In this document: positions 7,733 to 14,303 of the stretch, piece after piece
Layout of the letters: each line of letters opens with the position of its first letter
How positions within the stretch are numbered: position 1 is the stretch's first letter
Assembly (NCBI GenBank): GCA_025349905.2
Contig: MU625006.1
Coordinates: 1 to 14,303 of the forward strand
Length of the DNA stretch: 14,303 nucleotides
From: Blastocladiella britannica
Taxonomy: Eukaryota; Blastocladiomycota; Blastocladiomycetes; Blastocladiales; Blastocladiaceae
Direction: 5' to 3'
Notes under the pieces: generated by a model
The model's database searches: none
The model's input: only the letters and a program-made list of their open reading frames with translations
Told to the model about the DNA's origin: nothing
Program-made: the position numbers and the translations under genes

Positions 7733-9388
7733 ATGCGCTGGCCCCGTCCGTCCCTGGGCCTTGCTGCCGCCGCTATCTTGGTCGTGCTGCAAATTGCGAC
7801 CCCGGTCTCGGCCAACCTGCTCAACACCACCTTGGCGTCGGCGTGCACTTCCAACAAGGGATGCTTGAGTCCGTTGCCTCCATACAATTTTTGGTATAAG
7901 TAACGCTGGTACTCATGAATAAATATACTAAAAGGCCCATCCACATTCTGCGACCTGTCCTCGGGCGTCTGCGCCCTGTCGTCGTGCACGCTGGCCAAGA
8001 CCGGCCTGGCGTGCTCGCTCTTCAACTCTACCACGTACTGCACGTCCCTCAAGGGCACGGGGAGTTGCGCGACCCGCCTTGACGTGGGCACGTCCTGCTC
8101 GCCGTCGCTCGAAAAGACATCGGGCCTGCTGACCATTCCGGGGGTCAATGGCGATGCCTCCAACGAGCAGTGCATCGACGGCCTGACCTGCGACACCGCC
8201 ACCAACGCGTGCAAGACGGACGGCGCGCTCGGGTGGGTGCGCTACAACTGGACCGCCCACCGGTCCACGCTGCTTGCCGTGGCCGCGGGGGTGGTGCTGC
8301 TACTGTTCTGCCTGTGCTTTTGCGGATGCTGGATGTGCGGGTGCGCGGCGGTCTCGAGCGTCTGCTGCATCGGCAAGGGCGTGTGCTCGTGCGCATCGGG
8401 CCTCTGTGATCTCATTTGCTGCTGCTGCAGCGGCAGCGATAAGAAGAAGAAGCGGAATGACCATGACCTCGGCGGTGGCGCTTCGTCTTCGGCCGCAGCA
8501 CCACATGCAGCCGTCCCTGCCCGTCCCAACGACCACATTAACAACAATGGTGGCGGTGGATACGATGACCAACACCACCCAGTCCACTCTGCCCAGCCGT
8601 CCACCAGCGCCTACTCGGCGCGCCCTGTGGATGCCGGGCCATCGTGGAAGCCGCCCGCGCAGTCGGACGGGTACGCGGGCCGCATCGTCAACGTGGAGAC
8701 CACCGAGGACGTGGTGACGGTTCCTCTTGCACCCATCCAGCACCAGCAGCCGCCCATGGCGATGGGTGCGCCGTCCGGGTACGGCAGCGTCCCGCCGCCC
8801 CAGCAGTACCACCAGCAGTACCAGCAGCAGCAGCAGCCGCCGCAGTATGGGTACATGACCCCGGCGCCGGCGTCTGGCTCGTACGGCTCGGTTGCAGCCA
8901 ACCCCGGGAACTACTACGACGCCAAGGGCTCGTATGGGATTGCGCCGCCCATGAACCCGTACGCTGCCGCTGGATCGGCCGCGCCGCCGATGCAGCAGCA
9001 ACAGCAATCGCAAGGATATCCCATGGCTGGCGGCAGTAGCAGCGGCGGTGGTGCTGCTCCCTATGGTTACACGGCGGCACCAGCGCCTGGCGGCGGCATG
9101 TATCCATCCGTGTCGACCTCGGGCTACCCTCCAGCGACGACGGCTGGGTACGCGGGTGCCTCTGGCCCTGCTGCTGGTGGTTACCCGGCCGTGTCGGCGC
9201 CCGGTGGCTACGGCCAACCGCAGCAGCCTCAGCAGCAGCAGCAGGCGTCATACCCGCCGGTTTCGGGCCTGCCGCCTCAAATGCCTGCTGCCACCACCAG
9301 CTATGGCAATGTGCCGCCGCCGCAGCAGCATGGCGGGTACCATGCCGGCGGCGATCAGTCTGGCGCGCGTCCCGTGCGCTTTGGTTGA
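7733..9388 (+). CDS. Single-pass membrane protein, Cys-rich ectodomain
   Basis: Not a protein I recognise. The exons are 7733-7868 and 7935-9388, giving 529 aa. Residues 1-27 look like a signal peptide ending VSA. The ectodomain (28-about 155) has 12 cysteines in short C-x5-C style spacings and three NxS/T sites (NTT, NST, NWT). A transmembrane helix follows at about 157-180. It runs into a segment with 15 cysteines in residues 171-210, then KKKKR (215-219), which supports type I topology with the tail in the cytosol. The tail is rich in Q, P, Y, G and A, has several polyQ runs and one PPxY motif (PPQY, 347-350), and is probably disordered. The 66-nt intron is inferred: its donor, GTCCGT at 7869, is the only nearby GT giving the phase needed, and the join makes a regular C-x5-C-x5-FC-x5-C array. 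It could be a surface sensor or a wall-associated protein. The function is unknown. Confidence 0.82.
8806..9246 (+). repeat. CAG/CAR-rich polyglutamine coding tracts
   Basis: Imperfect CAG/CAA runs within the tail of the Cys-rich membrane protein. The clearest are near 8806-8846, 8992-9008 and 9223-9243. They encode Q runs of about five interspersed with P and Y. They lie in frame with the gene and show no disruption. Confidence 0.75.
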
Positions 9389-9625
9389 TTCCCTTTTATG
9401 CTCGAGCTCGAGTGGAGCGAAATACATAGACAAAATTGGCAAGAACAACGCTTGGTTGATGTGTGGTGCGATTATTGGCTCTTTCCTTAATAGCAAAGCG
9501 CTTTGCCTCGCTTTCACACGCAAATACACTCATTATCGACGCACTCAAGGACCACGACCAACCGACTGTGGGCAATTACGCACGCACGCACGCAAGCACA
9601 CACGTAAAAAAAAAAACCAGAAATA
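9389..9625. other. 237-bp intergenic region between genes 4 and 5
   Basis: The largest non-coding gap in the window, expected to hold the 3' end of the membrane-protein gene and the promoter of the next. It contains a 12-bp perfect palindrome CTCGAGCTCGAG (9401-9412), a CGCA tetranucleotide tract (9578-9604) and an A11 run (9606-9616) just before the downstream ATG. No exact AATAAA was seen on the plus strand. No RNA gene was recognised. Confidence 0.6.
9578..9604. repeat. CGCA/CACA simple repeat
   Basis: Alternating purine-pyrimidine tract of ACGC repeats passing into CACA. It is followed one base later by an A11 run (9606-9616) that ends 9 bp before the start codon of gene 5. It sits where a 5' leader or core promoter would be. 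Confidence 0.8.
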
Positions 9626-12600
9626 ATGCTGGGACAAGGATCTGCTGCACCCCCGCAGGCCAACAAGGACTACATGCCGGCCACGCCGATCCGCTCCCAG
9701 CTGTTGGTGCCTGGAGTGACCGCGTCCGCACGGAGGGCCGACTCGCCCTTTGCGTCCACCTACCACAAAAAGGCATCGCGTGCTTCGGGCGGCAGTTTGA
9801 CCGCATCCGACGACCACCATCACCACCATTTGGGAGCACCAGACACATTGGCAATGGCTGTACGCGATGGCATATGCCGAGAACCAGCGTCTGCGCCCCC
9901 ATCTGCATCAGCACAACGAGAGCTGCTGAGCCGCCGCAGCTCGCCGAGCGAGCAATGGACGATGACTGATCACAGTGCTGCCGGCAACCATATTCAGCCG
10001 CTCTCGCGCGCGGGGGTGTCTCACACGCCGTCCGCTGCTCCCCAGCCCTCCTCGCGCCGATCATCATCGCAGTCCGACTCTGCCTCTTCGACGTCGACCG
10101 GCAGTGTCCCGCTCTCGCCGACCGCCAATCGCTCCAGCTCGGTTGCCCTGGCCCTGGCGCGCGCCCGTCGAGGGACCGGGTCGTCGTCTTCGCACATGAG
10201 CGCGTCCTTGGCCGACTTGCGGTCCATACCTGCATCCGTCGCGCGACTCTCGGCCCCATCGACCAACGCCGGTGGCCACCATTCGTTGGGCGGTGACACA
10301 ACTTCCGAACGCAGGTCGTCGGCTTCCTCGACCGCTTCGTACTCTTCGGTGGCGAGCTCTGTGTACTACCATCCGACTGCCGCATCGGACAGCGAAGATC
10401 AGCATCACCGGGACAGCGATGTGACCCCACGTCCGACTCGTTTGTATGCGCTTGGCCACGCGGGAGAGCCGCTGGTGACCCCCTCGCGGCTTGTCCTGGA
10501 CCGGTCCGCTACGATGCCCATGACCACCACTGCTGTCACGACACCACCACCTGGGCTCATGCCGTCCATGCTTGGGGCACCACTCGGCTCGAGTCCCACT
10601 TCTACGGTAACGGGACTCGTCCGGCCGCGCCGCATTTCGGGTGGGAGTATGCAACTGCCAACGCCGTCGACGCGCATTGCTCGTCCGAGCAAGGGAGGGA
10701 ATACCGTGCCGCCTCGTATGGCCATGTCGATGGTTCTTCCTCCCCGTCCTGTACCATCTCATTCAAGCGGACTGGAACCACTATCCAGCCTAGGTGCAGT
10801 TGTCCCGCCAGCAACACCGCATTACACGCCGTCGATGGTCACTGCCAAGGAAGCAGTTTCGGACTATCTGGCCAGGGCAGCGCTTGTTGCCAAGGAATCG
10901 CGCGATCGGTCGCGAGTGCTGGTTCGTTCATTTTCCCCTTTTGTTTGTTTGGAAAGTTAACGACATATGGTTGTACTATTAGAGCCCAGAGGCACTGCGG
11001 GACGAATGCCTCGACCTTCGCCTCAAGCTCTTACATTACGAGTCATCTATTCCAAACCATCACCTCGATCTGATCAACCAGGTTCGGCCATCTTATTTCT
11101 TGATATCGCTCTGCATAGTATAGTTGCTGACACCCATTCCCTTTATCCAGAACATCGTCCTGACAAAACGGGTGCTGGACCTCCAGCTTCGGCTAGATAC
11201 CGCAAAAACAATTGCTGACCCGCAGACGCCGTCGTCGGCAGCGCATGGCCCAACGAAGGCAAGCGTGCGCGACGCTTTGCCACGCACTTCGTTGTACTCG
11301 GCATGGCCACCACACCACGGCGACGACGACGCCGCCGCGGCGGAGAAGACGATCGCACCTGTGATGGACCCGCAGCCCCTTGGGCCAGTGCCATTGAAAT
11401 CGGCCAACTCTCCATCCACGCCGCCACACGTGCGCACCGCCACCACATTCTCGACGCCGACGTCGGACAGCCCATCTCCCGCTTGGGACGATTCTGAGCC
11501 GGTGGCGGCACCGCAATGGTTTCCGCCGTCGACGCCATTCAGCACCACGGCCGCCGCCGCACCAGCAGCAGCAACTCCAGTCGACGGTGATTCACCACTT
11601 GACGTCGACGATACCGCCGCCACTGGTACCGAGGCCTCGCCCGATACGCCGACGCCGGCAACCGTTCCAGTGGCGCGGGGAGGACTCCAGAAACGGCTGG
11701 TCACCAAAGAGTCGAGACGCGACTTGGCTGCTGCGTTTACTGGCTCGACGGCAGCACCAACTACCCGTCGCAAAACCCGTGGCCGCCGCACCAGCAGTGG
11801 TAGCAGCACCAGTAGCAGCTACAGCAGTTCGAGTCACACCAGCAGCAACAAGAGCGGCAGCAGCAGCAACAGCGACAACGAGGGCCGTGCGAACGGCATC
11901 AGCGATGCGGAACTTATGGGCGGCAATAATGCACCCCACCCACCTCGGCACATATTCCGCGGCGCAGACAAGGAGTTGACGCTGAGTGCGAGCACGAGCA
12001 CAAGCGATACCGAAGGCTCGTCGATGCTCGCGCTGGACGCGGCCATGACGCGCGGCCTAAGCGAGTCGCTCATGTGCGTTCGAATGCCCGTCGCTTCGCA
12101 GCCACTGCCCGAGTCCCCGCAACTCGTGCGCACGCCTGCGTACTTGAGCCGAAACAACAAGGACGGTGCAATGGCGACCCCGGAACCGCCGTCGCGGCGC
12201 ACCTTGTTTCCGCCGCTGCCGGCTGCTACCACGCCTCTCAGCCAGTCGGTGCTGCGGCGAAGTGTCAGCACTCCAGTGCTTTCGGCGACCCCAACACTGC
12301 CGCCAACTCCACAGCAGCAGCAGCGATCGGACCATGCGGACTCGGTGTCGGTAGCCATCCAGTCGGCGGCTGACCGCGTGCTTGCCCTTTCGAATGGCGA
12401 GCGGGTCGCGCCGTTGTCGCTTGCCGCGAACGGCGGTGTGGTGACAAGGACGCCGCGCGCACCACGACCGTCGCAGCAGCACCACAGTGGTGCAAACCCG
12501 CCGCCTTTGCTCACGCTCTCGACCCCCGGATCTCCCACGACTGCCGGCTCGATGGTGTCGCCAACCGACGGCGCTGCCCAATCCCCCACGCGCCTCCACG

Positions 12601-13286
12601 AAGGAGGTTTATCGGTGCAAACCCCACAGTCGCCGGACGACTCGATCCTGTTTGATGCCATTGACCCGGACGCGACGATGCTCGATCACCTGGGCCTGGC
12701 CGACGACGAGGACCGCGTCATCAAAGTGAGCGGGTCGGGCAGTCTCTTGTTTGGTGGTGGAGGTGCCACCGCGAGTGCTCGGCGCCGGTCCGGGTCGGTG
12801 TCAATGTTTTCGCTCCATGGGTCGAACGAGCCGACGCCCCGGCAGCAAATGATTGCGCGCGTGCCGAGCTCGCCCGTGGGTACGCCTCGCGCAGGCAGCA
12901 GTCCGCGGCCGCCCATGTCGCCGTTGCTCGGGCCTGGCAGCCATATCCCCGCTGCTGCTACTCCCGCTGCTGCTGGTGGTGAGCTGGATGTGCTCGTCGA
13001 GTGCGAGAGCGAGAGCGATGACGTCCACAGCCACAAGGGCGACGGCGACGATACTCATGGACCGGCGGGTGAATTGGTGGGTAGTGGCGCTGCTGTCGCC
13101 GATCAGTCGTGGGTGGTGCTGACCGACGACGGCCCGTTTGGTGACCGATCATCGTCGAACTCGGGTTCAGCAGCAGCTAATGGCCGGCACGTGTGGGGCG
13201 GGAGTGGCGAGATTCCCAAGTATGTCGATTCGCTCGGCGTCTTGGAAGAGGATGAGGACGCGTTACCAGCGGCCCTTGACAACTGA
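9626..13286 (+). CDS. Large Ser/Pro/Thr-rich protein of unknown function
   Basis: I do not recognise this gene. The exons are 9626-10921, 10983-11081 and 11151-13286, joined in phase 0, giving 1176 aa. Almost the whole protein is low-complexity and rich in S, T, P and A. It contains a five-His run near residue 65, Ser-rich blocks, many S/T-P sites and at least five RRxS strings (RRSS three times, RRIS, RRRS) that fit PKA-type kinases. The exception is residues about 404-488, spanning all three exons: charged, leucine-rich and helical (AKEAVSDYLARAALVAKE, LRDECLDLRLKLLHYE, TKRVLDLQLRLDTAK), a probable coiled coil. The C-terminus is acidic (ECESESDD, LEEDEDALP). There is no signal peptide or membrane segment. 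Continuity of the helical island across both splices supports the exon model. The ATG has A at -3. It may be a phosphoregulated scaffold or signalling protein, but that is only a guess. Confidence 0.8.
10835..11219 (+). other. Helical / probable coiled-coil island of gene 5
   Basis: This encodes residues about 404-488 and is interrupted by introns 10922-10982 and 11082-11150. It is the only stretch of the protein with regular hydrophobic spacing (L, V and I every three to four residues) and a high density of K/R/D/E. Exon 2 (10983-11081, 33 codons) lies wholly within it. It is the best segment to use for a homology search. Confidence 0.6.
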
Positions 13287-13334
13287 AGTGACTGTTTTAT
13301 TGCTAAGAACAAGTTTTTTTATTACATGTAAAAA
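13287..13334. other. 48-bp convergent intergenic spacer
   Basis: Lies between the stop of gene 5 (+) and the stop of the LRR membrane-protein gene (-). It is AT-rich with T and A runs. Both genes must end their transcripts here or inside one another, so 3' overlap is expected. Confidence 0.6.
13318..13323 (-). terminator. AATAAA polyadenylation signal for gene 6
   Basis: An exact AATAAA on the minus strand, 11 nt beyond the TAA stop of the LRR membrane-protein gene. A second exact copy lies at 13296-13301, also on the minus strand. Cleavage 10-30 nt beyond either would put the mRNA end near or inside the last codons of the convergent gene 5. Confidence 0.6.
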
Positions 13335-14270
13335 TTACCCACGCGGAGTCTCGGGCAGGAACATGTCCTCGTGGTCGCCAAGGTCCTGCTCGAGGGGCGC
13401 CGATCCGAACGCGGACGATGGCGCCAGAAGCAGCGACTCGGACGAGCCCATGTGCGATGTGTTTCCGAGCTTGCGGTTCTCGGGCTTGGGCGGGACGTTG
13501 ACGCCCTTGAACATATCTCCATTGCTACCGCCATTGCCATTCTCTGATCCAACCGTCGCCACTGCCCCCGAAATGGTGGTGGTCGGAGGCTGGCTGTAGT
13601 GGGGGTAGGGAACCGCGGGCGATGCGGGACCGAGGAGCGGCGATCCGGCCGGCGCGGCTTCAAACAAGGGCATGGACGGCTGACGCCCACCAGCCACGTC
13701 GTACGAGGGCAGCGACGGCGAGCTGGACGGATAGGTCGACATGTGCTGGAACATGGCGTTCGGCTGCTGCTGCTGCACCGATGGCGGGTACGGCGCGCCG
13801 CCATGGTGGTGGTAGTCTGAGCTGGGTACGGGCGTCACGTCCTTGGCCGATCGCCGTGCCGACGCCTTGAGTCGGAAGAACGCAAACGCCGCGATCGCCG
13901 ACAACAAGAGCACTGCTCCCAAACTGGCGCCGACGGCGATTGCAACCGTACTGCCAGAGCCGCTACTGGTATCGCTCGATGACGACGACGCGGTCGAGGA
14001 AGCGGTCGGTGAAAGGCTGTTGGTGGTCGCGGTGGGATCGCCGCCACCGCCGCCTGACGTCTTGCACAATGGAAGCACGGCAATCTCCTTGTAGCACAGG
14101 CCCGAGGTGGTGGTGCCTGCGTAGCAATCAAACTTGTTGGTCTCGCCAAACGGGCTGATGATGGTGCAGTTGGTGCTCGGGCTTGGGAGACTCGGGGCCT
14201 TGCCCGCCAGCTTGTTCTTGAACAGTTGCACGTTTTGCAAGTTTTTGAGCCCGCTCATGTCGGGGATGCT
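13335..14270 (-). CDS. LRR single-pass membrane protein, 5'-truncated
   Basis: The last exon of a gene whose start lies beyond the window. Read leftward, an intron acceptor (TACAG, with CTGAT as a possible branch site) precedes the first codons at 14270, giving 311 residues to the TAA at 13335. The first 30 residues form the end of a leucine-rich repeat domain: IPDMSGLKNLQNVQLFKNKL follows the plant-type pattern with IP and xLxxLxxLxLxxNxL. A cap-like segment with four cysteines follows (residues 35-69), then a Gly/Ser/Thr-rich stalk (71-107), a transmembrane helix (about 109-132), a basic stop-transfer (RLKASARR), and a cytosolic tail of about 175 residues rich in P, S, Q and G. There is no kinase domain, so it is receptor-like, not a receptor kinase. 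The internal Met at 14258 is not the true start, because the LRR pattern and the acceptor lie upstream of it. It is probably a surface adhesion or sensing protein. Confidence 0.8.
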   Translation of the reverse strand, partial: SIPDMSGLKNLQNVQLFKNKLAGKAPSLPSPSTNCTIISPFGETNKFDCYAGTTTSGLCYKEIAVLPLCKTSGGGGGDPTATTNSLSPTASSTASSSSSDTSSGSGSTVAIAVGASLGAVLLLSAIAAFAFFRLKASARRSAKDVTPVPSSDYHHHGGAPYPPSVQQQQPNAMFQHMSTYPSSSPSLPSYDVAGGRQPSMPLFEAAPAGSPLLGPASPAVPYPHYSQPPTTTISGAVATVGSENGNGGSNGDMFKGVNVPPKPENRKLGNTSHMGSSESLLLAPSSAFGSAPLEQDLGDHEDMFLPETPRG

Positions 14271-14303
14271 CTGTATTAATTTATCAGTTTTTTTTTTTTT
14301 TTT
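14271..14303 (-). other. 3' end of an intron and window edge
   Basis: Reading leftward, the window opens with a run of 16 A, then CTGATAAATTAATACAG, which looks like a branch site and a 3' splice site leading into the LRR protein exon. The donor and upstream exons are outside the window. Confidence 0.65.

Noticed and set aside
8300..9217. 305-codon minus-strand frame opposite the Cys-rich membrane gene
   Set aside because: Arg/Gly/Val-rich shadow of the CAG/GGC-rich coding strand.
8806..9246. CRISPR-like or tandem-array structure in the CAG-rich region
   Set aside because: The repeats are irregular codon-level Q/P/Y repeats within an open coding frame, with no spacer-repeat pattern.
9389..9625. 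tRNA or other RNA gene in the largest intergenic gap
   Set aside because: No cloverleaf, A/B box pair or other RNA signature could be found by eye; only simple repeats and a palindrome.
9576..10430. 284-codon minus-strand frame opposite gene 5
   Set aside because: Arg/Ser-rich shadow frame crossing the simple repeat and the start of gene 5.
11834..12661. 275-codon minus-strand frame opposite gene 5
   Set aside because: Ser/Gly/Arg-rich shadow of repetitive Ser/Thr codons; no independent support.

Overview
This is nuclear DNA from a compact eukaryotic genome, most likely a fungus. The coding regions are GC-rich and carry short introns: twelve complete ones of 51-99 nt, plus the acceptor of a thirteenth. 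Most introns end in YAG, and intergenic gaps run from 45 to 237 bp. The first gene resembles fungal Dnf-type lipid flippases. The last gene carries a leucine-rich repeat of the plant 'IP' style, which fits an early-diverging (zoosporic) fungus better than a yeast or mould, but the lineage is an inference. No bacterial, viral or mobile-element genes were seen.

Layout. (1) + strand, 141-5324, six exons: a P4-ATPase phospholipid flippase of about 1613 aa with a long disordered tail. (2) - strand, 6911-5370, one exon: a seryl-tRNA synthetase with a mitochondrial-type leader. Its stop lies 45 bp from the flippase stop. (3) + strand, 6995-7683, five exons: a low-molecular-weight protein tyrosine phosphatase, divergent from gene 2 across only 83 bp. 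(4) + strand, 7733-9388, two exons: a secretory-pathway, single-pass membrane protein with a Cys-rich ectodomain, a dense juxtamembrane cysteine cluster and a Q/P/Y/G-rich cytosolic tail. (5) + strand, 9626-13286, three exons: a 1176-aa Ser/Pro/Thr-rich protein of unknown function with one helical, probably coiled-coil island. (6) - strand, 14270-13335, 5'-truncated: the C-terminal part of an LRR single-pass membrane protein. Its stop is 48 bp from that of gene 5.

The genes do not form an obvious pathway. Genes 1, 4 and 6 are membrane or secretory proteins, and genes 1, 4, 5 and 6 all carry long low-complexity regions. Gene 2 serves mitochondrial translation and gene 3 cytosolic dephosphorylation.

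The most striking shared signal is in the introns. Of the twelve complete 5' splice sites, ten have C at +4, two have T and none has A, so the working consensus is GTNCG instead of the usual GTAAG/GTATG. Other points worth a second look are a 99-nt stop-free, frame-preserving intron with a TA microsatellite inside the flippase, a GFAFD variant of the flippase tail motif, the cysteine-cluster membrane protein, and the large unclassified protein.
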